Below, piece after piece: positions 22,265 to 34,120 of a stretch of 64,000 nucleotides of DNA. The stretch's first letter is position 1, and every line of letters begins with the position of its first letter. A program made the position numbers and the translations under genes. The DNA comes from Sphaeramia orbicularis. Lineage: Eukaryota > Chordata > Actinopteri > Kurtiformes > Apogonidae. The notes beneath the pieces are model-generated. The model was given only the letters and a program-made list of their open reading frames with translations, was not told where the DNA came from and did no database searches. The DNA lies in the NCBI RefSeq assembly GCF_902148855.1, contig NC_043978.1, positions 47,792,133 to 47,856,132 on the forward strand, read 5' to 3'.

Positions 22265-22863
22265 GAAAGTAGTTGTGGTAAAGAGAGCGTAGAGCGGAAA
22301 AAACAGAATACGAACTGGGCGATTTTTGTGGTCAAGACATGCTAGCCTAACAGTGCAGGTGTTGAGATTTAGATCACTTTGCAGTTAGACTATGTAGAAA
22401 GAGAGTTATTTTATAAGTTTTTGGGCTTAGATGCCTAACCAAGGTTGATTGACAGGCGTACACAGCACACGCTGAACTTAGATGAACTTTTGTTATAAGC
22501 TTTTCTTAGAAATAATGCTGAACAAATGACGTATAACGGATATGCTTTGCCCATGTATTATTATTAACCAATTGTGAGTCTTGTATTAATGAGGTCCCAA
22601 GGAAATGGGAGTCTCCAACAGTCACTAAAGACTATAAAACGTAATGAAGGAGACTCCCTACGGGAAGGGGGTTTTCTTTTATTTGACAAGTGTGTGTTTT
22701 ATAAAGATACTAGTGGTAAACTGCCTTCTCTGATAATTCACAAGTTTTGATTTTTTGTAAACTTTTGCTGTTTTAATAAACCAGATTTTGTACTAAACTT
22801 TTTTAAAACTCAGCCCTTCTCTTGGTGAATTTTTCTTCATTCTCCTGTTGTGTTCCCCCGACA
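22265..22863 (+). mobile_element. Possible retroviral or retrotransposon LTR, fossil
   Basis: The order of a TATA-like TATAAAAC (about 22632), a polyadenylation signal AATAAA (about 22776), a pyrimidine-rich stretch and an end reading CCCCCGACA resembles U3-R-U5 of an LTR. No flanking duplication or internal region was found, so both ends and even the class are uncertain. If real it is an old solitary LTR. Confidence 0.25.
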
Positions 22864-23090
22864 CCGACTTCAAGCGGTAAAGTCCTTTTTTAAATTGGGG
22901 GGTACCCCCCATTCCCAGCAGTTGGGGTCTTTACCCTGGCTCCTTAGATTCTATGGGCTCCTGGGCAGATAAAGAGACACTGTTTTGTCCTTTGCAACAC
23001 GTAGACGTTTCCTAAAGTAGCAGAGGTTACACTTCCGGTGGAACAAATATAGAAAATATTGGAACAACAGTTTCTTCCTGAGATCCTTGA
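22864..23090. other. Gene-free with a 14 bp palindrome
   Basis: GGGGGGTACCCCCC at 22897-22910 is a perfect palindrome. Nothing else is recognised. Confidence 0.4.
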
Positions 23091-23173
23091 GTCTACGTGT
23101 TTTTACAACGCGCTTTGAGTATGCGTTCATAGAAAAGCGCTATATAAATCTAATCCATTATTATTATTATTAG
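23091..23173 (+). mobile_element. SINE 3' tail
   Basis: Ends 'GAAAAGCGCTATATAAATCT' followed by (ATT)n, the standard 3' tail of many teleost SINEs that borrow a LINE tail. Confidence 0.6.
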
Positions 23174-25097
23174 GTCCAATTTGCCTTGAGAGACCCTACC
23201 AGGGATTAGATGCCCCCAACAACAGAGCAACATAGCTCCATGATAAGATGGCGATTCATTGAGGGGAGTCCAGTCCATGCACTACATAAAATACTCTGGT
23301 TTGTGGTCCACCAAACTTTGAATGATAAATCAGCCTTCTTGCCCAAAACCAGTGAAAATCTTACAAACTTGCAAAATCTGAAACTTTTTTCTTCACACCC
23401 TTAGTTGTGAAAGGTCTGTGTAGTATTGTAATCACATACTGTACATGCCAAAGCTCCTTCAAAAGCATATTTATGCAGTGGTTAATTTTACCTCTAAGAC
23501 GAGAAGAAAGGCACAGTGTGAAAGGCTGGTGAATAACAGGAGCCGAGTCAGCCTGAGGGTAATTTTAGTCACACTTTGCATTTGAAGCACCTCCAGAGTT
23601 ACTAATTTCACTGTTGAATGACCTGCCTATAGTAACCCATTTGTTCCAGGCAGTGCCCCATGGTGCAGCTTTTTACTGGAGCAAATATTGGGAACACTAT
23701 TTAAATGAAGAACCTAGCGTTTTTCGGTAACTAAACCTTAAGGTTGTGTTTTATTTGACTTTTTTTTTTTTGCTGTGTTTTTCCCAGTGACTGCAGCTTT
23801 ACCACTTTGCCAAAAGATAAATTAAAGATTATTCCCTAACCGTATCTTATTATTTTGTCTGTATTAATTCATCTTAAGTGCAGTGACTTATCCTTCCTTT
23901 AAGCTGGCCTTTTCCTTTTTCTGCAACTGAAACAGTAAAAGACACTAGAGGGAATCTTCCAGCTGGATGCAGTCCAGGTTAGGCAACGATAAGGTGCTCT
24001 TGAGAAATGGCACTGAAGCCTGAACAGCACTGACCGCTAAAGAAGTCTTTTTACATGAAAAAGGTTAGAAAGGTCATGCTTTTGGCAACTCAGAGACTGA
24101 AAATGTTATAATTTTTGCACAAAAGACGAGCATTGATATTTCTCCCTGCAGGCAGAAGTTAGAACTGTTATTCTAAAGCAGACGAGTTGAACTCAAATGG
24201 GAGACCGGAAACCTGAATGCACCGTCACATTTTCTTCATTTTAGTAATGCTTAAACTATTAATGTGGACCATGGTCATTCTTCATAGGTGGAATTGTCAA
24301 ACTCAGTAGAAAGGCCTGATTAGCCCATCCAAATGCATGTTTTTGTTTTCAATAAATGCATACAAAAATCAGTAGTATTTCTAACTATTGACTGTGAGTG
24401 GATCAAATCACACCTGTAAAGCTGTCCACTGCCCCGTCCAGACCAGATTCAGGTATCAGTATCAGGTGTGTGTTTTGTGGTGAGTCATGCCTTATGTCTA
24501 TATATGTCATTTCAATTCAATTCAATTGGACCATGAGTTCGTAATAACACTTAACTAATTCAACTTCATTTATAGAGCACATTTCATGCACAAGACAGAC
24601 TCAATGTGCTTCACAACAGGTATATAACATAAAATGTGGATATGAAAATTCATAATTTCACTGTACAATAAACTCAACTCTGCACCTCTGACATTTAAAG
24701 CTGGTCATAAACATATTTTCAATATGCACTTTGATATGTATCCACCTTCTTACTGAAAACTTCATGTTTCTTTGCACATCACAGTTTATTTTTGCACCTT
24801 AGTGTTTGATCCTCTTTGTCCAGATTTTCTACAGTTCTTTTCTTTTAATTCTTCTAATGTATTATGTATAGTTTGTTTACTCTTGTGTTCTATTTTTACT
24901 GTTGACATGCTGCCACTGTACTGTAATTTCCAAGTTTGGGATTAATACAGTGTATCTATTTATCTGGTTGTACAACTAATTTCTGGGTCCAACCTGTCAA
25001 CAACTTTTTCTTTTGAAGGACAGTTAGGGTTTCTGAAGGAGCTACATTATATTTAACTCTAGTATTGTGATTAGTTTTCATAGTTGGTGTTTTATCT
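23174..25097. other. Gene-free with LINE tail fragments
   Basis: At about 24515-24640 an L2-type 3' end in reverse ('TTCATTTATAGAGCACATTT', 'AATGTGCTTCACAACAG') is visible. About 24840-24965 resembles another LINE 3' untranslated tail ('CTGTACTGTAATTTCC', 'GGGATTAATACAGTGTATCT'). The 23500-23700 part looks unique and complex. No gene found. Confidence 0.4.
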
Positions 25098-25101
25098 GCA
25101 G

Positions 25102-26205
25102 TTTAAAGCTATACCGTATGATGTGGCATTTTTACACTTTTCTTTTGTCATCTTAAAATGCTCCTAATATGCATGTGTCAAACTAAATATTAAAGAAATC
25201 CACCAGGTTTTGAAACTCAAAATGTTTAATTCTCATATAGGTTCTGATAAAAGTCTGACCAATCATTTTAGTCGGTCTGAATGAAATAATTGGTCGAACC
25301 TGGCTGAGCCTCCTGTCAATCATCCATTACGGCCATTCAGCATCCGATCCATTATCGCGCTCCGCATCTGATATGCCTACCTCTGAATCTGATGCTTCAC
25401 TCACGCTGCTCCTCCTGTCACTGACCACAGTCTACTGTCTATGATGTGTTTGGATAAAACTCAAATGCACATGTGGAAGGAAAAAAACGGATTTATTAAC
25501 ATCAACAACAACTAAGGGGAACAAACAGGAGTCTGATGAATGAAGGATGGAGATAAAAGTCCGGAAGTCAGCTGTACTGGACTGAACAGATAGGTCTGCA
25601 GGAAGCTCAGCTTTTATGACCGCAGTACTGATTCAGGTACATGTACATGGTGTCACACAATGTAGGATTATGTAAGATGATAAATGTATGGACTATGAAA
25701 CCTCAAATGTCCACGGAAAATTCGCGGAGGCCGCACGTTCACAGTGCGCATGCTGGACACCTCATCAGCTGAAGACACTGACCCAGCACTGCACAGACCA
25801 GACCCTTAAATTCAGGGTCTACTGATGGAACAGGGGCCGTGGCAGGTGGATGATGGATCTGATTACTGAGGGAGGGGTCCACGGACACGCTGAAGTGGAC
25901 CGAACCTCCACTTCCACCTCCGCTTCCATCACGCGCATCAGGTAAGAGGAAAGCGTCAGAGCTCAATGACACTGAGGGATTTACATGCAGTTCTATCAGG
26001 CTGCCCTCCGCGTCGAAATCCGACACAGAAGGGGTACCCCCTGCGTCAAATAGTGCCGAACGGGGCTCTGACCATGCGTCCATTTCTGACGACTTGGGAT
26101 GAGCGGGCGGGGCTTTGGAGGGAGGCGGGTTGTTCATGTTCAAACTTTTGCTAAGTGCTGTGAGAAATGCCACATCGGTAGGTATAGCTTTAAAGTGTCT
26201 TAAAT
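25102..26205. repeat. Segment bounded by inverted similar ends
   Basis: TTTAAAGCTATACCGTATGA at 25102 followed by TGTGGCATTT recurs as a reverse complement near 26173-26205 (on the minus strand TTTAAAGCTATACC, then GATGTGGCATTT). About 27 of 33 bases agree. It could be a transposon with a 162-codon frame inside, or two chance copies of a short repeat. Confidence 0.35.
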
Positions 26206-26227
26206 ACTGTTTGAGCTCCTGGTCCAT
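25739..26227 (-). CDS. Unrecognised 162-codon frame in GC-rich DNA
   Basis: I do not recognise this protein. It opens at an ATG at 26227 ('MDQELKQYLRHFKAIPTDVA') and ends 'QLMRCPACAL'. The N-terminal 30 residues look helical, the middle is rich in Pro, Ser, Gly and Asp with a 'DGSGGGSGGS' linker, and the C-terminus has two Cys in CPAC. No signal peptide or membrane span is evident. The surrounding 0.5 kb is clearly more GC- and CpG-rich than the rest of the window, and the frame keeps 486 bp open, which argues against pure chance. Codons 8-18 are made from the inverted end of the segment at 25102-26205, so it may belong to a mobile element. Alternatives are a first exon or a chance frame in a CpG-rich spot. 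Confidence 0.3.
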   Translation of the reverse strand: MDQELKQYLRHFKAIPTDVAFLTALSKSLNMNNPPPSKAPPAHPKSSEMDAWSEPRSALFDAGGTPSVSDFDAEGSLIELHVNPSVSLSSDAFLLPDARDGSGGGSGGSVHFSVSVDPSLSNQIHHPPATAPVPSVDPEFKGLVCAVLGQCLQLMRCPACAL

Positions 26228-26230
26228 TTA

Positions 26231-27144
26231 CAGCAGCCTACACTTCACTTAATGAATCAAAACTAATGTTGCACCAACCTTTACTTTTTTCCTTTGATTG
26301 GAAGACTTGTAACTTTAACTGTATGGAATGCAGTCACTGTCACTTCGCACTTTAAACTCTCTTGAGTCTTGAAAAAGCAGTTGATGACCTTCTTGTTAGA
26401 CAGGCTTTTTGGTTTAGACAGGTCTTCTGGTCCCCACTCTACCTGGAACATGGAGACTAAAGTTGGGAGAAAGCAGCAGAGTCCTGGGATTTATTTGAAT
26501 ACGCCAGCAAAGAAGATAAAAGATATAAACAACCTAAACTAATACTAAAACTAAGCATTTAGAAAAAATAAATAAAAACTAGCAAACCTGCTGTAAAAAC
26601 TAATTAAAAGTAACTGAATTAGAGAAAAAAAACTCAAAATAAAACTATAATGAAAATCCAAACTATTATGACTTTGCTGTGTATGTAGCTGTGTGTTTTC
26701 GCCTCTGTATTTTACTTCTGATATTATTGTAAAGCACTTTGTGACTTCTTTCTGAGAAAAGTGCCATATAAATAAACTTTATCATTATTATTATTATTAT
26801 TATTATTATTACTAGCGGCATTATACCCGTGGTGCCATTGTACGATGGCATGATAAGTAGAACTTATCTGCCACCACTATCCATTTGTAAACTACCATTT
26901 AATCATGCATTGTGCAGGTAATAATTTGAGCCAACATGTGAGCCATGAAGGGAAGAGCATGCATTTGTTTGGCCTGTCAAGCATGATTAAATTCATACAG
27001 CGGTAGTGAACTGCAGCCTTCACATTGTAGCATCGTCAGCTAGCAGTAGAAATTTCATGAACAGCAGCATAACCACTTCCGAAAATGGAGTATGGCGGCA
27101 GGGATGAAAATTCAAGTAGAGAGAGGCTAAAATCTCCCGCATAC
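26231..27144. other. Gene-free with a SINE/LINE tail
   Basis: Around 26700-26812 the text 'TTGTAAAGCACTTTGTGACT' and 'AAAAGTGCCATATAAATAAA' followed by (ATT)n is a common fish retroposon tail. The remainder is unique. Confidence 0.45.
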
Positions 27145-27152
27145 CTTACAAC

Positions 27153-27885
27153 TAGCAGATGTAATGATTACCGTATGACGATAAACCGCGGTAAAATTGC
27201 AGACGGTTAGTATTAGTTTAAATTCTAATTATCATAATAACCGTGTTTGATTACTGCACTTTTATAGGAAAAAAACCTATGTAAAGATCGTATTTATGTC
27301 AAATATTTGAGTATAATTTTAACTTATTACAATTTTAATTGTATATACCTAATATTTGGAACAATATTCACTTTTAAAGTCTTTGAAAAGGTTCGTTAAG
27401 CATCTGTGTGTTATTTATGCAATAAATTATATACATTTTTCAAATCGGATTTTTTTTTTTTTTTTTTTTTCTGGCCTTTTATGCTTTCATAGTAGGTTAA
27501 AGTGAAAAAAATAATAGACAGATGGTATAGATGAAGTTGTGCTGAAAAAACAGGCCCCAAACATGGGTATAGTAAACATTTGTTTATATAGTATATAAAG
27601 GCGAAATCAAAAGGACTGAAAAACGGACAAAATAGGCTCAGACCACTAAGGGTTAATATTTGAATGTTTCTGCAACAGAAGGTACATTGTGCTAATTATT
27701 TTGTTTTTTGTTTGTGTTTTTTTCAAAATACAACTTGGTTAAATTATTTTAGTGTGTGTATTAGTACTTTTTGAACATTTTGAGCACAATAATAATACAA
27801 TTCAATAATATCGTGATCATAATGATAACCGTGATAATTCTGGTCACAATAACCGTGATGAAATTTTGATGTTGTTACATCCCTA
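27153..27885 (+). mobile_element. hAT-like MITE (TAGGGATGTAACGATTACC type)
   Basis: The right end reads GATGTTGTTACATCCCTA and the left end TAGCAGATGTAATGATTACC is its degenerate inverted partner. Inside both ends are 'ATAACCGTG'-type repeats. The octamers CTTACAAC (27145-27152) and CTCGCAAC (27886-27893) match at 6 of 8. A long T-run is at 27448-27470. No transposase. Confidence 0.65.
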
Positions 27886-27893
27886 CTCGCAAC

Positions 27894-28212
27894 CTTTGAA
27901 TATGGACATAAAATTGTGCCTGGTAGAGAGTCAGATAATGTTTGTATTCATTTGGCAAGTTTGGCGGCGATCGGGCCTGTGAAGGCTGAGGAAAATCCGT
28001 ACAAACGCCCTCCTGTGCTGCTACATCGATGGACAAGAACGTGTATTATGTAGTAGGATTATTATTAGTAGTAGTAGTAGTAGTAGTATTAACTCATCGG
28101 CACCAAATATGGCACAAATGGGACTACAGAATACAGAGGAATACGCAGAAATGAACTTGGAGGTAAGAAGTAATGCCAATGGCTTCACAAGTGGATTTTT
28201 TTTTTTTCAAAC
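27894..28212. other. Gene-free, short AGT repeat
   Basis: (AGT)n at about 28066-28088. Nothing else recognised. Confidence 0.4.
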
Positions 28213-28220
28213 CTTTAGAC

Positions 28221-28934
28221 CAGTGGTTCTTAACCTGGGTTGAATCGAACCCTAGGGGTTCGGTGAGTCAGTCTCAGGGGTTCGGTGGAGGTCAAGACAC
28301 ACACTCGACTCATTAGTCGAGTGTGTGTGTCAGGCTAGGTCCGTGTATGTAACCAAACGGCTTCGGAGACTCTTTCTCTGATTGACATCCAATATACGCG
28401 GTGTATTGTTGTTGCTTATAGCACTACAACACAAAGGAACAGACTTTGCTGTGAAAATGACATGAGAGTGGCACTTGCCAAGGTGAAGCCACGCATTTCT
28501 GAACTGGTCTCTCAAAGGCAACAGCAGAAGTCACACTGATTTGCAGTAAATATTCATTATTATTGTAGCCTGATGGAAATTAGGTGATGGGTGTGTGTTA
28601 AAATGTTAAAAATGATAGATAGCATAAATACAATAAGTTCATTATTGGAATACATAAGGTTAAAAATTAAAACCACTTCAATGTGGTAGTATTAAAAAAG
28701 GTCATGTCTTTGTGAAAAGGTATGTAATTTGTTGTGAGTTCATGCACTGTATTGGTTTTGATCTTTGAACACAGTGACGTTAATGCACGGTTCATTTTGT
28801 GCACCAGTAAAACAAAATGCTTGTGTCTTCAATTTGAAAAAAATCATATTGTATTTTTTAATAAAGAAGGGTTCGGTGAATGCGCATATGAAACTGGTGG
28901 GGTTCAGTACCTCCAACAAGGTTAAGAACCACTG
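28221..28934 (+). mobile_element. hAT MITE with perfect 8 bp duplication
   Basis: CAGTGGTTCTTAACCTGGGT at the left and CAAGGTTAAGAACCACTG at the right. CTTTAGAC flanks both sides exactly (28213-28220 and 28935-28942). The subterminal 'GGGGTTCGGTG' repeats occur near both ends. No coding capacity; frames inside are chance. Confidence 0.9.
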
Positions 28935-28942
28935 CTTTAGAC

Positions 28943-29591
28943 CATGTGGATATTTCTCAAGCCGTGTTTTATTTTAAGCCACATCTATATCTTTACATTA
29001 TTCATACCTATCTGTGCTGACCCCTAATCTAGGGATCAAAGGTTGTCTCATGTCCGTAGACCTGGGCTTCGCTGCTCTAACGTAAAGATAATAATGAAAT
29101 ACATGACATGGTGAACTGAACTCAGCGGGACTCAGAACAGAGAAGCACAGCAGAGTAAGTGGAACAGCTCATACAAGGTCCATAACGCTCAGCTTACAGA
29201 ACAAGTACTTCTACCCGACACGCCTCATGGGACACTACGGTGTGTAAGCACTCAATGTCTGGTACAAAGAACGGGTACATCCACTGATAGAAGAGACAGG
29301 AGCAGGCAGGAAGTCCAGGTCAAATGATACTGACGTAACAAGGGACGGGTAATTCACAATATGTTCATCATTGGATTGGCAAGTTCATCATGATATACAA
29401 TAATTATGAGACAAATGCATGAAATTTTTTCTTTTATGGCCAAAATCTTTTCTCCAGGTGAGCATGACTGAAGACCCAGGTGACTGTTTTTTTTTTTTTT
29501 TGGGGGGGGGGGGGGTGGTGGGGGGGTAATTTTTCCTCCCACATTTTATTAATTTTAGCTATTACACATGACAACAATAAACACATATCTA
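28943..29591. other. Gene-free with T-run/G-run
   Basis: A run of about 18 T followed by about 14 G and a GGTGG tail at 29487-29527. The rest is unique. Confidence 0.4.
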
Positions 29592-29944
29592 CACTACAAG
29601 TCAAAGTTTGGACTCACCTTCTCATTCAAATGACTTGAGATGGACCACAGGTGACCAACAAGTGCTCAGCATCACTGGGAGCTCCTTCAAAACTGTTGGA
29701 AAACATTTCAGGTGACTAACTCATGAAGCTCATCAAGAGAATGCCAAGAATGTGCAAAGCAGTAATAAAAGCAAAACGTGGCTATTTTAAAGAATCTAAA
29801 ATATAAAACATGTTTTGAAGTTATGTCATATTTTTTAAACTACATAATTCCGTATGTGTTCATTCATAGTTTTGAGAATGTACAATGTAAATAGTCATGA
29901 AAATAAAGAAAAACCAGGTGAGTCCAAACTTTTGACTGGTAGTG
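29592..29944 (+). mobile_element. Tc1-like remnant, deletion derivative
   Basis: The left end CACTACAAGTCAAAGTTTGG and right end CCAAACTTTTGACTGGTAGTG are inverted repeats, with TA on both sides (29590-29591, 29945-29946). Near 29688-29810 the plus strand still encodes the very C-terminus of a Tc1 transposase: 'ELLQNCWKTFQ', then after a stop 'KRMPRMCKAVIKAK' and 'GYFKESKI'. The whole element is 353 bp, so the bulk of the gene is deleted. Confidence 0.8.
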
Positions 29945-30242
29945 TAAACCATGATGAAAACCACAACCAAAACAACAAACCAGACAAGATAGAGCGTTAA
30001 TATCTTTCACAACAATATCACATAAATGGACAGTGAAAGTACTCTCAACTTAGATAAATAATCATTAAAATTATCAAAGGGAACCCAAAGATCCTATTCA
30101 AGGCTGGATCAGGACTGAGGAAAAAAAGAACTGAGAAAATTGCCTATTGAATTGACAGTCTTTCAACTTAATATTTGTGACAATGATATGCACCCCTCAC
30201 CTACAAATGTTCCAAATGGTTTCAATTCTAAAAGTAGTGTCA

Positions 30243-30669
30243 TTAACCCTGTAAAGCCTGAACCATTAAATTATTGACAGAAAATTCTAGTTCTTTGAAA
30301 CTGGAACCTTTATTGGTCCTTCTGAACGACCAAAAAATAATTTTTTTTTCAAATATCATTTTCCATGTATGAGTTTCAATTTTGTATCATATTTGATGCA
30401 TCGGGTCTCAATGCTCAAATATTATTATTTTTGAACAAACATGTCGAACAAATTGATAATTCCCTTACAAAATTGGGAAAGTTCTTTCTCATTAATGACA
30501 ATCTTGTAGTGTCACTGGAAAGGCCTCTGGTGAATGAATTCCTCCCCCCGGTGGATTATCCATGTATTGCATGTATCTAATTGTATGCATCAGGTTTTTC
30601 AGGGAAAAAAAAAAAAATCACACTTCAAAACTCATGTATCAAACATGATACATTTGGCATTTTAGGGTG
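30243..30669 (+). mobile_element. MITE family C, copy with degenerate right end
   Basis: TTAACCCTGTAAAGCCTGAA at the left. The right part 'ATCAAACATGATACATTTGG' followed by CATTTTAGGGTGA corresponds to the inverted start of the copy at 49362 ('AAATGTATCATATTTGAT'). The frame 30365-30580 is explained by the repeat. Confidence 0.6.
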
Positions 30670-31460
30670 AAGTACATCTGTTATTTGCTTCATACGTAAG
30701 AGATTTAAAAACTCAGAAACCCATGTTTCTATAGAGCAACACTTTGTTTTGTAAATTTTCCAGTTCGACAAAATCATTCTTCTCACAGCCAAAAAGGCTA
30801 AACCAGCTGTTTTTCTGTCTTGTTTGTAGCTGTGCAGCCCTGTACTCCATCTGACAAACTGCGGAACATGGAGCAATATTTATATTAATAAACTCTGAAG
30901 TTAACTTACAGATCTATCCAGAAAGACTTGACTACAAGGCAGTACCACAGCATATAAATCCAAGCAGCCATTTGACTACAGTCACGCCAAAAAAGATCTG
31001 AAACTCTTGGATCTATTTTTTTTTAAGTCTATAAGGAGTAATATATGCTCTGTGACAAATTTTTAACTGTATAACTCCGCCTTTTACTGAATTTGAGATG
31101 TCAGATATTTTCCCACTCTACCAAGGTAAAATTGACCCCTAAATCATGTCCCCATTGTGACCATGTCTTTGCAGTTTTTGTGTGTGTATTGATTGTTTTT
31201 ATGATCCTGTAGCTTTGGCTAAGAAGTAAAGGATTGCAGATGCAGACTATTGAAGGAAATCCTGCATAAAATACCAACTAAAGCATTTTAAGATGTGCAA
31301 GACTGTGGTACTAACAAACATTATTTTAATCCTGTGAATCAAATATCTATATCCACTGTCTACACTCGTCAATCCAGAGAGACTTAAACAGAAAAAAAAG
31401 AAATGAAGGGAAAATGAAAAGAATAGCAGTACATGTATACTGAAACTCATTCACGTAGGG
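30670..31460. other. Gene-free, nothing recognised
   Basis: AT-rich unique sequence with no repeat end or tRNA-like structure noticed. Confidence 0.4.
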
Positions 31461-31992
31461 CAGGGGTGTCAAACTGATTTTAGTTCAGGTTCCACATTCA
31501 CCCCAATATGATCTGAAATGGGCCAACCAGTAAAACAATAATGTAACAATCTATAAGTGATGTCAACTCCAAACTTTTCTCTATATTTTAGAGTGAAAAA
31601 AGTAAAATTGCACCATGCATGAAAACATACTGATAGCAGTGGATCTACAAATACGCAAAACATTTACTAACAGGCAGAATATTGATAAAATTGGACTGAC
31701 TTCTGTGAAGACATTTCACATTGTTCATATCTGTTCAGGTTATTTACGTTTTTGTGAAAAGATAATTTCTTACTATAACCATTTTCATGTAATTCTACTT
31801 TTTATACTGGCTTGGTCCGGGCTTTCACTTGAACCCAAGTAAAAACTTAAGGCAAGGGCTATGTACTACTTGATGGATTCATTCCAGCTTGTTATCCAGA
31901 TAGGCAGTTTCTCCTACATTGAAGGGCAACAGTGTGCTGAATACCACTTGCTTGACTTGATCCCTGATCATAAACAAGACACAAGTCTTTAA

Positions 31993-32056
31993 CACCCCAT
32001 CAGGGAATCGAACCCTGGACTTCAGGCAGAGATACTACCCACTATACTAACGAGGA
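31993..32056 (-). pseudogene. tRNA-Asp-like pseudogene
   Basis: The minus strand starts TCCTCGTTAGTATAGTGG like eukaryotic tRNA-Asp and ends with a good T-arm (CAGGGTTCGATTCCCTG), but only 64 nt remain. The 3' half of the anticodon arm and the variable region are missing, so no proper anticodon loop can form. The A- and B-boxes are largely intact. Confidence 0.75.
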
Positions 32057-32198
32057 CAGAGAAGCTGGCAGTTTTGTGGCTTTTTTCTTTGTTACTCTGC
32101 TTTTCTCGTGGAGCTAAATGCAGGTGCGAGAACCAGGCTCTGACTGCACACTACCATCCTTTGGCCGCCGAAGGCAGCTTTGGAAGAAGGTAGCTAGA

Positions 32199-32270
32199 GG
32201 CTCGTTGGTCTAGGGGTATGATTCTCGCTTAGGGTGCGAGAGGTCCCGGGTTCAAATCCCGGACGAGCCC
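32199..32270 (+). tRNA. tRNA-Pro(AGG)
   Basis: A 72 nt cloverleaf. Acceptor stem GGCTCGT pairs with ACGAGCC; anticodon stem CTCGC pairs with GCGAG around loop TTAGGGT, anticodon AGG; T-stem CCGGG pairs with CCCGG around TTCAAAT. It closely resembles vertebrate tRNA-Pro, with all stems paired, so it looks functional. It would be made by RNA polymerase III from its internal A- and B-boxes. There is no TTTT directly behind it; the first run of four T is about 57 nt downstream. Confidence 0.93.
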
Positions 32271-32842
32271 ACAATATGGCTTTCAAATGCATTTGGACCT
32301 GCAAACAGTGTAATTCCAAAGCACCTATTTTGATTTTGTCTCAAACGACCTGCCCCCTCCCTCAAAGACCCAGAAACCCACACACAACACCCGCTAACCA
32401 CCCTGAAAGCCAGGGCCACCCTGTTTACAACCGTAACATTCGAGGTCATTAACATATGGTGAAAACGACTTCCACAGACCACTCCCCCTTCAGGTTCAGA
32501 AGTCTGCTTTCCCCCACCCGCACATAAAACTGATGAAGACTGTTGGATAAGAGACAGAATGGATTCAGAAGAGCAAAACCAGTCCTGTTGACCTTTGAAA
32601 ATGACCAGGAAGAATCAAAACAGCAGATTACTGGTATGTGCAGGTTTATGTGAGTTTCAGCTTCCAGCACTGCTGATGCTGTTAAACAAAAGGACCTGAC
32701 GCCATCATATGATGAAATCCTTGGCTTGGGGGGCTTCGTCTAGACTTTTTGTGGAGTTCAGTCAGTGCACCAACTCAAGGAGCTGGATACAAAGCAAGTC
32801 TTGGGAGACAGCTAACCATAAGGAACGCATACGTTGGCCACC

Positions 32843-32915
32843 TGTTTCTGCCCGGTTTTGAACCGGGGACCTTTCGTGTGTTAGACGAATGTGATAACCA
32901 CTACACCACAGAAAC
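32843..32915 (-). tRNA. tRNA-Val(AAC)
   Basis: A 73 nt cloverleaf on the minus strand. Acceptor GTTTCTG pairs with CAGAAAC; anticodon stem TTCGT/ACGAA around CTAACAC, anticodon AAC; T-stem CCCGG/CCGGG around TTCAAAA. All stems pair. It points toward tRNA-Pro(AGG). No T-run terminator is seen within 40 nt downstream. Confidence 0.92.
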
Positions 32916-33469
32916 TGCAGCACACCTCTCCAGCCCCCAAATGTCACGCGAACATTAAACCTCTACAGTTAGCGACATTCGCAGATTACAGCTCCTGAGC
33001 TGGGCGTGTTGTGGGCTATTCCATTGTTTTTGTTTGTTCTTGAATCTGCAACATTCATTCCGTTGATTCATTCATAACACCCACTTGAAGAGTACGGGTG
33101 GCATTCTAAGCCAGCGGATAGGCCCATGGAGCTGGTCACTAATACGTACTTATGATCTCACAATGAGTCAGTTTGTGGGACCACAGATGGCCGGGATTGT
33201 TCCCCTTTATACATTGACAATATACACATGTTGACCTTCCTCAATCAGTCAGTTTAGCAATAGTGAACCATCACATTTTGACTGATTTGGGATTCCAGAC
33301 CATGCGCCAGCTATTGTTTCGGCCTTTTACGGCCTCAACCGCTTAACTCCCCTGTGGTTGTTGCATGGATGCAGCTACACAACAACAGTTGACATTCAGG
33401 TCATCAGACTCCAACTGCCCGCTACGGTCCTTCAGCCGCTGAAGACAGCTTTGGAAAAAGGCAGCAGAA

Positions 33470-33541
33470 GGCTCGTTGGTCTAGGGGTATGATTCTCGCT
33501 TTGGGTGCGAGAGGTCCCGGGTTCAAATCCCGGACGAGCCC
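33470..33541 (+). tRNA. tRNA-Pro(TGG)
   Basis: Identical to the tRNA-Pro at 32199 apart from the anticodon loop, TTTGGGT, giving anticodon TGG. All four stems pair. The single-base difference in an otherwise duplicated unit means the array supplies two isoacceptors for proline. Confidence 0.93.
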
Positions 33542-34120
33542 ACAATATGGCTTTCAAATGCATTTGGACCTGCAAACAGTGTAATTCCAAAGCACCTATT
33601 TTGATTTTGTCTCAAATGACCCACTCCCTCCTGCAACGACCCAGAAACCCACACACAACACCCGCTAACCACCCTGAAAGCCAGGGCCACCCTGTCTACG
33701 ACCATAATACTCAAAGTCATTAACATACGGCGAAAATGACTTCTTCAGGCCACTCCCCCTTCAGGTTTAGAAGTCTGCTTTCCCCCACCAGCACGTAAAA
33801 CTGATGAAGACCATTAGATAAGAGACGGAACGGATTCAAAAGAGCAAAACCAGTCCTGTTGACCTTTGAAAATGACCAGGAAGAATCAAAACAGCAGCTT
33901 ACTGGTACGTGCAGGTTTATGTGAGTTTCAGCCTCCAGCACTGCTGATGCTGTTAAACAGAAGGAATTGACTTTTAAGCCATCATGTGATGAAACCTTTG
34001 GGCTTGGAGGGATTCATCTAGATTTTATGTGGGGCTGAGTCATTGCAGCAACTCAGTGTGCTGGATTCAAAGCAGGTCTTGGGAGACAGCTACCCATAAG
34101 GAACTCGTATGCTAACCACC

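Noticed and set aside
32252-33941. Repeated 67-76 codon frames that look like a protein family
   Set aside because: They recur because the tRNA-array spacer is duplicated; some read through the tRNA genes themselves.
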